64,000 bases of DNA from Amphritea atlantica (GTDB lineage: Bacteria > Pseudomonadota > Gammaproteobacteria > Pseudomonadales > Balneatricaceae), in assembly GCF_018860855.1 (NCBI RefSeq), contig NZ_JAHKQE010000002.1, forward strand, positions 43,705-107,704, in the 5' to 3' direction. Positions within the stretch are counted from its first letter, which is position 1. Every line of letters begins with the position of its first letter. A program made the position numbers and the translations under genes. This document shows, in pieces, positions 41,778-51,565 of the stretch. A model generated the notes under the pieces. The model had not been told where the DNA came from, did not search any database, and saw only the letters and a list, made by a program, of their open reading frames with translations.

Positions 41778-42866
41778 CTAGCCCTCTTCGGACAACGCCC
41801 CGAGTAGCTCAGCCTGATATTCATTAACCAGCGGATCAACCACCGCACCCAGCGCGCCTTCCATAACCTCTTGCAGTTTATAGAGCGTCAGGTTGATACG
41901 ATGATCGGTAATCCGTCCTTGAGGGAAGTTATAGGTACGAATCCGCTCGGAACGATCACCGCTACCGACTAATGATTTCCGCGTACTGGCCTGCGCTGCC
42001 GCATGACGCTCCCGTTCAGCCGCTTGCAGACGAGAGGCCAGCAATGACATCGCCTTGGCGCGGTTCTTATGCTGCGAACGCTCTTCCTGACACTCGACCA
42101 CCACGCCGGTGGGAATATGGGTCAATCGAATCGCTGAATCCGTTTTGTTAACGTGCTGACCACCGGCACCAGATGAGCGGAAAGTATCGACCCGTAGATC
42201 GGCCTTATTAATCTGAATAGCGCTGACCTCATCCATCTCAGGCATCACCGCTACCGTACAGGCGGAGGTATGGATACGTCCCTGTGATTCGGTTTCTGGC
42301 ACCCGCTGTACACGATGCGCACCGGACTCAAACTTCAGACGGGAATACACATCCTTACCGATAATCCGAGTGATCACCTCTTTATAACCCCCGTGCTCAC
42401 CCTCATTAGCACTGATAATTTCAAGTTTCCAACCTTGGGTTTCGGCAAAACGGGTATACATACGTAACAAATCACCCGAGAAGATCGCCGCTTCATCACC
42501 ACCGGTGCCAGCACGGACTTCAAGAAACACGTTATGTGAATCATTAGGGTCTTTTGGCAGCAGTAGTATCTGTAACTCCTGCTCCAGGGCTTCAATATTG
42601 TCCTTCGCCGCCGAAAACTCTTCCTTAGCCATTTCGCGCATATCTGGGTCAGAATCATCCAACATCAGACGGGCTTCTTCTAGATCGGCATCGGCAGCCT
42701 GATAGGCCTGAAAGCATTTCACGACGGGTTCGAGCTCTGAATATTCCATCGAATAAGCACGAAACTTATCCTGATTAGAGATTACCCCGGCATCCCCCAG
42801 CAACGCCGCTAGTTCTTCATAACGGTCAGCCAAGCTTTCGAGTTTAAGGGCTATCGATTCTTTCAT
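41778..42866 (-). CDS. prfA: Peptide chain release factor 1
   Basis: A 362-residue class I release factor that reads [19 protein letters not shown] carries the peptidyl-hydrolysis GGQ with Gln237. The anticodon-like region contains the PxT-type loop ([20 protein letters not shown]). ATG at 42866 is preferred over a GTG one codon upstream. It lies between hemA and prmC as usual. Confidence 0.97.
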   Translation of the reverse strand: MKESIALKLESLADRYEELAALLGDAGVISNQDKFRAYSMEYSELEPVVKCFQAYQAADADLEEARLMLDDSDPDMREMAKEEFSAAKDNIEALEQELQILLLPKDPNDSHNVFLEVRAGTGGDEAAIFSGDLLRMYTRFAETQGWKLEIISANEGEHGGYKEVITRIIGKDVYSRLKFESGAHRVQRVPETESQGRIHTSACTVAVMPEMDEVSAIQINKADLRVDTFRSSGAGGQHVNKTDSAIRLTHIPTGVVVECQEERSQHKNRAKAMSLLASRLQAAERERHAAAQASTRKSLVGSGDRSERIRTYNFPQGRITDHRINLTLYKLQEVMEGALGAVVDPLVNEYQAELLGALSEEG

Positions 42867-42872
42867 CACTAA

Positions 42873-44141
42873 TCAGTCTTCTTTCAAATTGGGAGATAGC
42901 TGATACAGATCTTGGGCTATCTCAAGATAATCATCACGCCCCTCAGCGCTAGCTTTACGCAGCTGCACTGTCGGGCTGTGCATTAATTTATTCGTTAAAC
43001 CTCGGGCCAGATTGTTCAACACCGTTTCAGCATCCTTACCATTATTCAGTTGGCGTAGTGCTTTTTCCAGTTCAGCATCGCGCAATTTTTCAGCGTGCTG
43101 GCGCAAAGACATCACGGTCTCGACCGCGCCTAGCGAGCGCAATTGACGGATAAACTCCATCGCTCCCGCTTCAACCAGTGCTTCCGCTTCGCGGGCAGCA
43201 CTTTCGCGGCTACGAACATTCTCCTCGATCACCTCTTTAAGGTCATCAACGGTATAGAGATAAACATCATCCAGATCGGCGACTTCATGTTCGATATCCC
43301 GTGGCACAGCGATATCCACCATAAACACAGGACGATGCTTACGTTTTTTCAACGCAGACTCAACCGCCCCTTTACCCAAAATCGGCAGTTGACTGGCCGT
43401 TGAGGAGATCACAATATCAGCATCTTCCAACGCTTCAGGAATATCACCCAGCAATATAGCCTTTGCATTAAACTCTTCCGCTAGTACCTCGGCACGCGCT
43501 AATGTCCGGTTGGCGACGGTCATCTGCTTTACGCCGGCCTCCGATAGATGCCGAGCGACCAGTTCGATGGTTTCACCCGCGCCAATCAATAAGGCTTTGC
43601 TCTGACTCAGATCGGTAAAAATATGTTGCGCTAGACTAACCGATGCATAAGCAACCGAGACTGGGTTTTCACCAATCGCGGTGTCGGTGCGCACTTTCTT
43701 CGCCACGGCAAAGGTTTGCTGAAACAGTCGATCTAGCTCCGCACCCACTACACCGGCACTCTGGGACACCGCATAACTGGATTTAAGTTGCCCGAGTATC
43801 TGTGGTTCACCCAGCACCAACGAATCCAAACCACTGGCCACCCGCATCATATGTTGTGCGGCGCTCTGATCCCAGTGGGCATAGCTGCAGGTCTGTAATT
43901 CATCGGGGTCGAGACTATGATAACTCCCCAGCCACTCTAATAACGCGCGAGTGCCTTCGAGCTCTGTCGAGCAATAGAGCTCCGTCCGGTTGCAGGTAGA
44001 TAGAATGGCCACCTCTTTCAGATGGGCAAGTTGACAGGCCTGCGCCAACGCATCAGCCATCTGTTCCGGTGCAAAGGCAACCTTCTCACGGATCGATACC
44101 GACGCTGTCTTGTGATTAATGCCTAACGCGAGCAAAGCCAT
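42873..44141 (-). CDS. hemA: Glutamyl-tRNA reductase
   Basis: A 422-residue enzyme that reduces glutamyl-tRNA to glutamate-1-semialdehyde, the first committed step of C5 tetrapyrrole synthesis. It begins [21 protein letters not shown]. The catalytic Cys50 is in [11 protein letters not shown], and the NADPH-binding domain has [17 protein letters not shown]. The start at 44141 fits the family; a GTG 15 bp upstream is not used. It is divergent from the TPR-lolB genes, with prfA 7 bp downstream. Confidence 0.97.
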   Translation of the reverse strand: MALLALGINHKTASVSIREKVAFAPEQMADALAQACQLAHLKEVAILSTCNRTELYCSTELEGTRALLEWLGSYHSLDPDELQTCSYAHWDQSAAQHMMRVASGLDSLVLGEPQILGQLKSSYAVSQSAGVVGAELDRLFQQTFAVAKKVRTDTAIGENPVSVAYASVSLAQHIFTDLSQSKALLIGAGETIELVARHLSEAGVKQMTVANRTLARAEVLAEEFNAKAILLGDIPEALEDADIVISSTASQLPILGKGAVESALKKRKHRPVFMVDIAVPRDIEHEVADLDDVYLYTVDDLKEVIEENVRSRESAAREAEALVEAGAMEFIRQLRSLGAVETVMSLRQHAEKLRDAELEKALRQLNNGKDAETVLNNLARGLTNKLMHSPTVQLRKASAEGRDDYLEIAQDLYQLSPNLKED

Positions 44142-44322
44142 ATAGGAAAATAACACCTAGGTTGAAAATAGCGCGTAATAATACACTTTATTGACCCAAA
44201 GGTTAAAAACCCCTGACGGATCAGATCAATTTTTTACGAATTACACCCATATATGACAACACCCCCACGATTAATCTATAGTGGAGCCATCAATCTCTTT
44301 GCGATAGCTAAATAACAGCAAA

Positions 44323-46074
44323 ATGAAAGTATCTATGCCTATACCCACATCCGTAGTAAAAGCTGCCACGCCGTTTACCGTCGCCGTTCTCGGCCTATTA
44401 TTGAGCTTAACGGGCTGCTCTAGCCATCTGAGCAAAAACGAAGCCCAGCTCGAAACGCAATCCCTGCCCACCGTGGAATATCGACCAGGCGAACTCAACC
44501 GTGAAACCTTATACGATCTTATAGTGGCGGAGATTGCTGGTCAGCGTAAGGCGTTTGACCTGTCGCTGGAAAATTATTTACATCAGGCAAAGCTTACCAA
44601 AGACCCAGTCATTGCCCAGCGCGCCACCTATATTGCCCAATACCTGCAACGCCCAGATGAATTACTTGAGGCCGCTAATCTGTGGCAAATAGCCGAACCG
44701 CAAAACCCTGAACCCTATCAAATAGCAGCCAGTCTACTACTGCATCAAGGTGATTTTGCTGCAGCACTCCCTCTATTACGTAACGCGCTGAGTCAGTCCG
44801 ATAAACAAACACTGGTGATCATCAGTGCTCAAGCGGAACAGTTCAGCCCCGAAGAAGCCGATGCCTACATTAGCCTACTGGAAGAGCGCGCCCAGCAGAG
44901 CACTAATGCCACACTGCTGACCACCTTGGGTATCCTTTATGCCCAACAAGGCAACAATGTTAAGGCCCTGCAACGTTTTAATGCCGCTATCAACGATGAT
45001 CCAGATCACCTTGAAGCCATCATCCAAAAAACTGAACTGCTGCGCGGCCAAGGCGCCTTTCGCCAAGCGATAGCCGTGCTAGAACCCCATATGAATGCGG
45101 ATCAACCGGACCAGCAGGTCTTTACTCTTTATGTGCAACTGCTGTTCCAATCGAAACAGACGAAAAAAGCCGTACAACAAGCATTGCTCTTGGTGGAAAC
45201 CTTCCCCGAGGAGCCTCAACTAACTTTTTATACAGCCCTACTGTTACTGGAAAATAATCAGGTAGTGCAAAGCCGCAACATTATGCTGGCACTGCTACAG
45301 CAGTATCCGGACAATACGACACCGCATTACTATCTCGGTCTGATTGATCAACACGATGGAAATCGCGACGCCGCTATTGATCACTTTATAAAAGTCAAAG
45401 ATAACAACAACATTCTGCCATCCTACCGGCGTATCGCAGCACTGCTCGACCACCCAAGCGATCGCAGCCAACTGCAAACAATTCTGCAGAATGCCCGCAA
45501 CAGCATGCCTGAACTTGATGTTCCTCTTTATATCATCGAAGCCGAATGGCTGAACCTGCATGACTTTAAGGATCTTGCCCTCAGCGTTCTTGATGAAGCG
45601 CTGCAGCAACACAGCACTAACTCTAGTCTACTCTACAGCCGCGCCATGACTCTGCCGCCTCAGGATATCGACCTGATAGAGAAAGACCTGCGGCAAGTAT
45701 TAAAGCTAGAGCCGGATAACAGCATGGCACTCAATGCACTGGGGTACACACTATCCCTGTATACAGACCGTTTTGATGAAGCCTATGAACTGGTCAACAG
45801 TGCATTAATCATATCCCCTAATGACCCTTCGATTCTCGACAGCATGGGCTGGATCCTTTTGAAGCAAGGCAAACCCAAAGCGGCCGTCGATTTCTTACAA
45901 CAAGCTTACCAACGCTTTCCCGACCCTGAAGTCAGCGCTCACCTAATTCAGGCCTATCATGCCGCCGGTGACCAACAAACCGCCCTCGCACTGTTAAAAA
46001 AAGAGCAGATCAAGCATCCCGGTAATGAATTTTTACAGGAAGCAGCGCAGTCGATTAACGCGCCTCAGGATTAA
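44323..46074 (+). CDS. TPR-repeat outer-membrane lipoprotein
   Basis: A 583-residue lipoprotein: hydrophobic N-terminus (VAVLGLLLSLTGCSS) with lipobox LTGC and acylated Cys32, followed by at least eight tetratricopeptide units, for example ALLTTLGILYAQQGNNVKALQRFNAAI, PDHLEAIIQKTELL, PHYYLGLIDQHDGNRDAAIDHF and ILDSMGWILLKQGKPKAAVDFLQQAY. This is the usual gene between hemA and lolB in pseudomonads and relatives. It probably scaffolds an envelope complex; its partner is not known. It is 3 bp from lolB and co-transcribed. Confidence 0.93.
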   Translation: MKVSMPIPTSVVKAATPFTVAVLGLLLSLTGCSSHLSKNEAQLETQSLPTVEYRPGELNRETLYDLIVAEIAGQRKAFDLSLENYLHQAKLTKDPVIAQRATYIAQYLQRPDELLEAANLWQIAEPQNPEPYQIAASLLLHQGDFAAALPLLRNALSQSDKQTLVIISAQAEQFSPEEADAYISLLEERAQQSTNATLLTTLGILYAQQGNNVKALQRFNAAINDDPDHLEAIIQKTELLRGQGAFRQAIAVLEPHMNADQPDQQVFTLYVQLLFQSKQTKKAVQQALLLVETFPEEPQLTFYTALLLLENNQVVQSRNIMLALLQQYPDNTTPHYYLGLIDQHDGNRDAAIDHFIKVKDNNNILPSYRRIAALLDHPSDRSQLQTILQNARNSMPELDVPLYIIEAEWLNLHDFKDLALSVLDEALQQHSTNSSLLYSRAMTLPPQDIDLIEKDLRQVLKLEPDNSMALNALGYTLSLYTDRFDEAYELVNSALIISPNDPSILDSMGWILLKQGKPKAAVDFLQQAYQRFPDPEVSAHLIQAYHAAGDQQTALALLKKEQIKHPGNEFLQEAAQSINAPQD

Positions 46075-46077
46075 ACC

Positions 46078-46671
46078 ATGCGCTTACGAATTCTTTGTAT
46101 CATGGCGTTTTTGCTGCTGTCAGGCTGTTCGACCCTGACACCACAACCGACACCGCTCACTGAACGCCCTTGGAATGAGCACTATCAGCAACTGCAATCG
46201 CTCAATACCTGGCAACTTAAGGGCAAGATAGGCATTCGCGCCCCCGATGAAAATCACAGCGCTAGCCTGTATTGGGAACAATCTCCACAACACTACCAAA
46301 TAGAGCTCACCGGCCCGCTCGGCCAAGGTGGCGCCCGCATAGAAGGTAATGACCAAGGTATCAGCATTGATATTGCTGGCGAGGAGCCTCTTTGGGCTCC
46401 TTCCGCCGAACAATTAATGGAAGATACCCTCGGCTGGCAGTTTCCGGTGCAAGATTTACGCTACTGGGTTTTGGGCATTCCCGCCCCCAGCAACCCCTTC
46501 GAACTTAGTTTATCTCAGCAGCTCGCCGACGAAATCATCCAGAACGGCTGGGAAATCAAGTACTTGCGATACAATCATCAAACTGACTACCCATTGCCTG
46601 AAAAGCTAACCATCAGCCGCGATAATCTCCGACTGACCATTATCGCGAAAGAGTGGCAAATACCACACTAA
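46078..46671 (+). CDS. lolB: Outer membrane lipoprotein insertion protein LolB
   Basis: A 197-residue lipoprotein that receives lipoproteins from LolA and inserts them in the outer membrane. The signal ends in LLLSGCSTL with acylated Cys17. The mature part has LQSLNTWQLKGKIGIRAPDENHSASLYWEQ, typical of LolB, and GPLGQGGARIEGN. The stop is followed directly by the tRNA-Gln region; the ispE gene usually found next is not there. Confidence 0.94.
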   Translation: MRLRILCIMAFLLLSGCSTLTPQPTPLTERPWNEHYQQLQSLNTWQLKGKIGIRAPDENHSASLYWEQSPQHYQIELTGPLGQGGARIEGNDQGISIDIAGEEPLWAPSAEQLMEDTLGWQFPVQDLRYWVLGIPAPSNPFELSLSQQLADEIIQNGWEIKYLRYNHQTDYPLPEKLTISRDNLRLTIIAKEWQIPH

Positions 46672-46767
46672 AATCAGTTCTTTTCGGCGTCATTCATTTG
46701 ACTTTAACTCACGCATCTAGGAAAATACGCGCCTCATTTACGGGCCAGATCCGTGAATCAGAATTAC

Positions 46768-46842
46768 TGGGGTATCGCCAAGCGGTAAGGCAACGGGTTT
46801 TGATCTCGTCATGCGGAGGTTCGAATCCTCCTACCCCAGCCA
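46768..46842 (+). tRNA. tRNA-Gln (anticodon TTG), first copy
   Basis: 75 nt including an encoded CCA. It has the 7-bp acceptor TGGGGTA / TACCCCA, D-arm GCCAAGC-type, anticodon loop TTTTGAT with TTG, and T-arm GGAGGTTCGAATCCTCC. It sits between lolB and prs, as in other gammaproteobacteria, and is identical to the copies at 50683 and 50954. Confidence 0.97.
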
Positions 46843-47003
46843 TATTTAAGTCTGAGCGTTTTTATCATAGCTTCGATTTTAAAGAACTTGGCCGGGAAGC
46901 GGCTCCTGAGCCTTTATTTTGAGGTTTAAATAGAGTGCAAGCCCCGCCAAATAAGATGAACGAATCTCAATTAAACGACTGCAGATCCGAGAAGGTAGAC
47001 ACC

Positions 47004-47945
47004 GTGCCTAAAATGATGGTCTTCACTGGCAATGCAAACCGCCAGCTGGCTGAAAAAGTTGTAGAACGCCTCGATATTCCAATGGGCGAAGCCACCGTAA
47101 CCAAATTCAGCGATGGCGAAATCAGCGTTGAGATTCATGCGAACGCCCGTGGTAAAGACGTTTTTATCGTCCAATCTACCTGCGCGCCAACCAACGATAA
47201 CCTGATGGAACTGATCGTCATGGCTGACGCTCTGCGTCGTGGCTCTGCCAGTCGGATTACCGCGGTTATTCCTTATTATGGTTATGCTCGCCAAGACCGC
47301 CGTCCTCGCTCTGCCCGAGTCGCTATCAGCGCTAAGGTAGTGGCCGACATGCTAGCGGGTGTTGGTATTGACCGAGTATTAACCGTCGATCTTCACGCCG
47401 ACCAAATCCAGGGTTTCTTTGATGTCCCTGTTGATAACGTTTACGGCTCACCTGTGCTGCTAGATGAGATCGCTCGTCAATGCTACGACAACCCTATTGT
47501 CGTCTCGCCGGATGTGGGTGGTGTTGTCCGTGCACGTGCGGTTGCTAAGCAACTGGGTTGTGATCTAGCCATTATCGATAAGCGTCGTGAGAAAGCCAAC
47601 GAAGCGCAGGTAATGAACCTAATCGGTGATGTTAAAGGTCGGACCTGCATCCTCGTTGATGACATGTGTGATACCGCCGGTACGCTCTGTAAAGCTGCTG
47701 CGGCACTGAAAGCCAATGGCGCAGACAAAGTCGTTGCATACGCGACTCATGCCGTACTGTCTGGCGCAGCGATCAGTAATATCACTGGTTCAGATCTCGA
47801 CGAACTGGTTGTGACCGACACTATTCCGCTGAGCGAAGCCGCGCAGCAATGCAGTCAGATCCGTCAGCTAACGCTGGCGCCGATGCTGGCCGAAGCAGTA
47901 CGTCGCGTCTGCAACGAAGAATCTATTAGCGCAATGTTCCGTTAA
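47004..47945 (+). CDS. prs: Ribose-phosphate pyrophosphokinase
   Basis: A 313-residue enzyme making PRPP from ribose-5-phosphate and [28 protein letters not shown], the ATP-binding [14 protein letters not shown] and YARQDRR, the [11 protein letters not shown] metal loop, and the PRPP motif [18 protein letters not shown] are all present. The GTG at 47004 is chosen: AAGG lies 10 bp before it and the family length is 315; a GTG at 46935 adds 23 residues unlike Prs. Confidence 0.96.
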   Translation: MPKMMVFTGNANRQLAEKVVERLDIPMGEATVTKFSDGEISVEIHANARGKDVFIVQSTCAPTNDNLMELIVMADALRRGSASRITAVIPYYGYARQDRRPRSARVAISAKVVADMLAGVGIDRVLTVDLHADQIQGFFDVPVDNVYGSPVLLDEIARQCYDNPIVVSPDVGGVVRARAVAKQLGCDLAIIDKRREKANEAQVMNLIGDVKGRTCILVDDMCDTAGTLCKAAAALKANGADKVVAYATHAVLSGAAISNITGSDLDELVVTDTIPLSEAAQQCSQIRQLTLAPMLAEAVRRVCNEESISAMFR

Positions 47946-48017
47946 GCCCACGAGCTTAGCGGTAGCTGATAAACATCCCATACGGGAAAACGTGCCCATT
48001 TAGGGCTTACTGAAATA

Positions 48018-48060
48018 ACTGCAAAGACCTGGTCGCAAGGTGTTTGCAGTTTTGTTTTTA
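48018..48060 (+). terminator. Hairpin between prs and rplY
   Basis: ACTGCAAA-n-ACCT / AGGT-n-TTTGCAGT followed by TTTTGTTTTTA. It ends just before the rplY ribosome site, so it may attenuate rather than fully end the prs transcript. Confidence 0.75.
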
Positions 48061-48074
48061 TTGAAGGTATCAAA

Positions 48075-48674
48075 ATGACCGATTTCGTATTGAATGCACA
48101 GCCTCGTACTGACGAAGGGAAAGGTGCGAGCCGCCGCCTACGTCATGCTGGTTTTGTTCCTGCTGTAGTTTACGGCGGAGACAAACGTAAAAAGCCTGTG
48201 TCTATCTCTCTGGAAAACCGCGTACTGGTTAAACAGCTTGAAGATCAAAGCTTCTTCTCTTCTATCCTGACACTGAACCTAGAAGGCAAAGAAGAAAAAG
48301 TAATCGTTAAAGATATGCAGCGCCACCCAGCGAAAGATTCAGTTATGCACATCGATTTCCAACGCGTGACTAAGTCTGCGCCTATCGAAATCATCGTACC
48401 ACTGAACTTCGTTAACTTTAACCAGTCTCCAGCGGGTAAAGCATCAGGTAAATTCACCATCCAGCAGAACACTACTAAAGTTCGCTGTTTAGCTGAAGAT
48501 CTGCCAGAAGCTCTGGAAGTTGACCTGTCAGGCGTTGATATGGATCAGGTTATTCACCTGTCTAGCGTATCTCTGCCTAAAGGTGTTGAGATTGTACAAT
48601 TGCGTCGCGGTTCTGATCGTGACCAAGGTATTGCTCAGGCTTACGCTCCACGCGCAGCTAAAGCAGGCGCTTAA
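48075..48674 (+). CDS. rplY: 50S ribosomal protein L25/general stress protein Ctc
   Basis: A 199-residue L25 of the long (TL5/Ctc) form. The N-terminal domain binds 5S rRNA (DFVLNAQPRTDEGKGASRRLRHAGFVPAVVYG). The C-terminal TL5 domain has LPEALEVDLSGVDMDQVIHLSSVSLPKGVE. E. coli L25 lacks the second domain. AAGGTA lies 8 bp before the ATG. Gene order prs-rplY-pth-ychF is conserved. Confidence 0.97.
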   Translation: MTDFVLNAQPRTDEGKGASRRLRHAGFVPAVVYGGDKRKKPVSISLENRVLVKQLEDQSFFSSILTLNLEGKEEKVIVKDMQRHPAKDSVMHIDFQRVTKSAPIEIIVPLNFVNFNQSPAGKASGKFTIQQNTTKVRCLAEDLPEALEVDLSGVDMDQVIHLSSVSLPKGVEIVQLRRGSDRDQGIAQAYAPRAAKAGA

Positions 48675-48696
48675 TAGCTAAACCACAGGCTCCGGT

Positions 48697-49290
48697 ATGC
48701 AAGACCAGATACAACTGATCGTAGGCTTGGGAAATCCCGGCCAAAAATATGACCAGACCCGTCACAACGCCGGAGCCGACTTCGTTGGGCAGCTTGCTGC
48801 CCGACATCTTATCCAACTCAAGCCAGAAACCAAGTTTCACGGCCTGTATGGAAAGATCAGTCTGAATGGCAAAGCTGTTCACCTGCTGATCCCTACAACC
48901 TTTATGAATCTCAGTGGCCAGGCAGTTGCCTCACTGGCTAACTTTTATAAGATTCCTGCTGAAAATATTCTTGTCGCCCACGATGAACTGGATCTTCCTC
49001 CCGGTATTGCTCGCTTTAAATTAGGCGGCGGTCACGGCGGACATAACGGTTTACGCGACATCATCAGCAAGCTAGGCAACAACAAGAATTTTTATCGCTT
49101 GCGCATCGGCATCGGACATCCGGGCAGCGCAAGCGAGGTTGTCGGCTTTGTCCTCAAAAAAGCACCGTCCTCTGAATTTAACTTGACGGAGGCCGCTTGC
49201 GATGAAGCCTTACGCGTGTTGGAACAAGCCGCTGGCGGCGACTGGCACAAAGCGATGACCACTTTACACTCCTTTAAGCCGAACAACTGA
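48697..49290 (+). CDS. pth: Peptidyl-tRNA hydrolase
   Basis: A 197-residue hydrolase that recycles peptidyl-tRNA. The N-terminal [21 protein letters not shown] contains the conserved Asn and catalytic His. FMNLSGQAV and [30 protein letters not shown] are the other family blocks. It is 22 bp after rplY and 16 bp before ychF. Confidence 0.97.
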   Translation: MQDQIQLIVGLGNPGQKYDQTRHNAGADFVGQLAARHLIQLKPETKFHGLYGKISLNGKAVHLLIPTTFMNLSGQAVASLANFYKIPAENILVAHDELDLPPGIARFKLGGGHGGHNGLRDIISKLGNNKNFYRLRIGIGHPGSASEVVGFVLKKAPSSEFNLTEAACDEALRVLEQAAGGDWHKAMTTLHSFKPNN

Positions 49291-49306
49291 CGACAGGATC
49301 ACAGCC

Positions 49307-50398
49307 ATGGGTTTCAAATGCGGCATCGTAGGCTTGCCAAACGTAGGTAAATCTACTCTGTTTAACGCCCTGACCAAAGCAGGTATTGGTGCAGAAAACT
49401 TTCCTTTCTGTACGATTGAGCCAAACGCAGGTGTTGTACCTATGCCAGACCCCCGTCTGGACGCACTCGAAGCCATTGTTAAGCCTGAACGCGTATTGCC
49501 CACCACAATGGAATTCGTTGATATTGCCGGCCTCGTTGCCGGTGCATCAAAAGGTGAAGGTCTGGGTAACAAGTTCCTAGCCAACATCCGCGAAACCGAT
49601 GCAATTGCACATGTTGTTCGCTGCTTCGAAGATGAAAATGTTATTCACGTTGCCAATAAGATCGACCCTATTGATGATATCGATATTATTAACACTGAAT
49701 TAGCACTCGCCGACCTTGAGTCGGTTGAAAAACAGCTTAATAAAGTGACTCGTATTGCCAAAAGCGGCGACAAAGAGGCATTGAAATCAAAAGCCATCTT
49801 GGAAAAAGTGCTCGCCCAACTGGAACAGGGAAAACCGGTTCGCGCGCTTGAGCTAAATGATGAAGAGCATGCAGAGATCCTTCAGTTCCATCTGCTGACC
49901 ATCAAACCGACCATGTATATCGCCAACGTGGCGGAAGACGGCTTTGAAAACAACCCTCATTTAGACAAAGTTATCACCTTAGCAGAAGAGGAAGGCGCGG
50001 CCGTCGTTGTTATCTGTAATAAGATGGAAGCGGAAATCTCTGAACTGGAAGATGAAGAGAAACTCGAATTCTTGCAAGAGATGGGCATGGAAGAACCGGG
50101 TCTTGATCGGGTAATCCGTGCAGGTTACTCCCTATTAGGCCTACACACTTACTTCACCGCAGGTGTTAAAGAAGTCCGCGCTTGGACCGTCAAAGAGGGA
50201 GCAACTGCCCCTGAAGGCGCTGGTGTTATCCACACGGATTTCCAGAAAGGCTTTATTCGCGCTGAAGTGATCGCCTATGAAGACTTTATTCAATATAAAG
50301 GTGAAGCGGGCGCGAAGGATGCCGGTAAATGGCGTCTTGAAGGCAAAGAGTACATCCTGAAAGACGGCGATGTTGTGCACTTCCGATTTAACGTCTAA
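49307..50398 (+). CDS. ychF: Redox-responsive ATPase/GTPase YchF (Obg family)
   Basis: A 363-residue P-loop protein that binds ribosomes and prefers ATP. Walker A is [33 protein letters not shown] and [20 protein letters not shown] follow, the last with the switch II region. It has a coiled-coil insert ([21 protein letters not shown]) and a C-terminal TGS domain ending VVHFRFNV. It is last in the prs-rplY-pth-ychF series and is closed by a terminator. Confidence 0.97.
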   Translation: MGFKCGIVGLPNVGKSTLFNALTKAGIGAENFPFCTIEPNAGVVPMPDPRLDALEAIVKPERVLPTTMEFVDIAGLVAGASKGEGLGNKFLANIRETDAIAHVVRCFEDENVIHVANKIDPIDDIDIINTELALADLESVEKQLNKVTRIAKSGDKEALKSKAILEKVLAQLEQGKPVRALELNDEEHAEILQFHLLTIKPTMYIANVAEDGFENNPHLDKVITLAEEEGAAVVVICNKMEAEISELEDEEKLEFLQEMGMEEPGLDRVIRAGYSLLGLHTYFTAGVKEVRAWTVKEGATAPEGAGVIHTDFQKGFIRAEVIAYEDFIQYKGEAGAKDAGKWRLEGKEYILKDGDVVHFRFNV

Positions 50399-50447
50399 AA
50401 CCAACCACGAGCGAATTAGCCTGCATATCTAAGGCAATTTATCGTAT

Positions 50448-50490
50448 AAAAAATAGCCATTCTGAAGTCATTCAGCATGGCTATTTTTTT
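50448..50490 (+). terminator. Rho-independent terminator after ychF
   Basis: Outer stem AAAAATAGCCAT / ATGGCTATTTTTT with an inner CTGAA / TTCAG hairpin, ending in seven T. Confidence 0.85.
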
Positions 50491-50587
50491 GCTCCGCAGA
50501 AGCGAGAGAAATTAACGGTTTTTTCCCTCTAATCAGTTGACATGATTACCAAAAAAGAGAATAATTCGCGGCCTTGATAAGTGCTAA

Positions 50588-50664
50588 GGCAATATAGCTC
50601 AGCTGGTTAGAGCATCGCATTCATAATGCGAGGGTCGCAGGTTCGAGTCCCGCTATTGCCACCA
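50588..50664 (+). tRNA. tRNA-Met (CAT), first array copy
   Basis: 77 nt with encoded CCA. Acceptor GGCAATA / TATTGCC, anticodon loop TTCATAA, T-arm CGCAGGTTCGAGTCCCG-type. The first acceptor pair is G-C and the body resembles elongator Met of E. coli. A tRNA-Ile2 with lysidine-modified CAU also reads as CAT; the overall form favours elongator Met. Confidence 0.93.
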
Positions 50665-50682
50665 TTCACTTATCAACATTGC

Positions 50683-50757
50683 TGGGGTATCGCCAAGCGG
50701 TAAGGCAACGGGTTTTGATCTCGTCATGCGGAGGTTCGAATCCTCCTACCCCAGCCA
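50683..50757 (+). tRNA. tRNA-Gln (TTG), second copy
   Basis: 75 nt, identical to the copy beside prs. It follows tRNA-Met by 18 bp, so the two are one transcript. A hairpin CTTAAC...GTTAAG follows at 50763-50787. Confidence 0.97.
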
Positions 50758-50867
50758 TTTTCTTAACACTATTTAATAGCGTTAAGAAAGATTGGTGAAC
50801 ATCAGGTCAACCTGATAATTATCAATCATATTTGTATAACGGTTTTTAAACCCACTGTTATATAGAT

Positions 50868-50944
50868 GGCAATATAGCTCAGCTGGTTAGAGCATCGCAT
50901 TCATAATGCGAGGGTCGCAGGTTCGAGTCCCGCTATTGCCACCA
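50868..50944 (+). tRNA. tRNA-Met (CAT), second array copy
   Basis: 77 nt, identical to the copy at 50588. It begins the duplicated Met-Gln pair. Confidence 0.93.
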
Positions 50945-50953
50945 TTTTGTTGC

Positions 50954-51028
50954 TGGGGTATCGCCAAGCGGTAAGGCAACGGGTTTTGATCTCGTCATGC
51001 GGAGGTTCGAATCCTCCTACCCCAGCCA
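50954..51028 (+). tRNA. tRNA-Gln (TTG), third copy
   Basis: 75 nt, identical to the other two. Its last 18 bases plus the next few recur twice downstream as part of the 163-bp repeat. Confidence 0.97.
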
Positions 51029-51360
51029 TTTCTTTCCCCTCTGCCATACTCAAATATAACACCTAACTTTTAGTTTGCACGAGAACCTTTAGGTTCGACT
51101 AATTGCGAAGCAATTTGAGACGAGCGACAGCGAAGCCCGCAGGGGACTTATCGTCATCAGACGATAAGGATCAATCCTCCTACCCCAGCCATTTCTTTCC
51201 CCTCTGTCATACTCAAATATAACGCCTAACTTTCAGTTTGCACGAGAACCTCGAGGTTCGACTAATTGCGAAGCAATTTGAGACGAGCGACAGCGAAGCC
51301 CGCAGGGAACTTATCGTCATCAGACGATAAGGATCAATCCTCCTACCCCAGCCATTTCTT
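51011..51360 (+). repeat. Two tandem 163-bp repeats anchored on the tRNA-Gln 3' end, plus partial third
   Basis: The words at 51010-51017, 51173-51180 and 51336-51343 (AATCCTCC) recur with a period of exactly 163 bp. Unit 1 is 51011-51173 and unit 2 is 51174-51336; about 24 further bases of a third copy end at 51360. Each unit starts with the tRNA-Gln 3' end through CCA (ATCCTCCTACCCCAGCCA). The units differ at a handful of positions. Each contains three hairpins: GAACC/GGTTC, AATTGC-GAA-GCAATT, and CTTATCGTC-ATCA-GACGATAAG (51083-51168 in unit 1), the first with loop TTTA in unit 1 and TCGA in unit 2, so stems are kept. The plan is like the 178-bp repeats carrying the tRNA-Tyr 3' end after E. 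coli tyrT (rtT RNA). Confidence 0.9.
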
Positions 51361-51565
51361 GCTTTATCTCTCTGCTCAACAAACACCCCTATCTTCAGTT
51401 CCCAACAGTAGGTTCACGCGCAACCATCATGTTATGTCAGGTGGAACATCCACTGCTTTCAATCTCTACTTTTATAATTCAACCGCTGATATTCATCGCT
51501 GACAGAGTGACTCAAAGCAGATACACTCGTATGTACATAGGGAGTTTTAACCGCAGAAGAATACA

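Noticed and set aside
44271..44498. Minus-strand frame over the start of the TPR lipoprotein gene
   Set aside because: Overlaps the signal/lipobox region of a clear gene on the other strand.
46653..46922. Plus-strand frame spanning tRNA-Gln, considered as an ispE remnant
   Set aside because: It reads through the tRNA and shows none of the GHMP-kinase motifs.
46901..46922. Hairpin GGCT/AGCC after the first tRNA-Gln as a terminator
   Set aside because: The stem has only four pairs and the T-run is interrupted; too weak to call.
51011..51360. Tandem repeats as a CRISPR array or phage attachment site
   Set aside because: The unit is 163 bp with no spacers, and no integrase or cas gene is nearby.
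51266..51502. 78-codon frame starting in repeat unit 2, basic at its start, recalling the protamine-like tpr of E. coli tyrT
   Set aside because: TTG start without a ribosome site inside a hairpin, and the matching frame in unit 1 ends after about 40 codons; coding is not supported.
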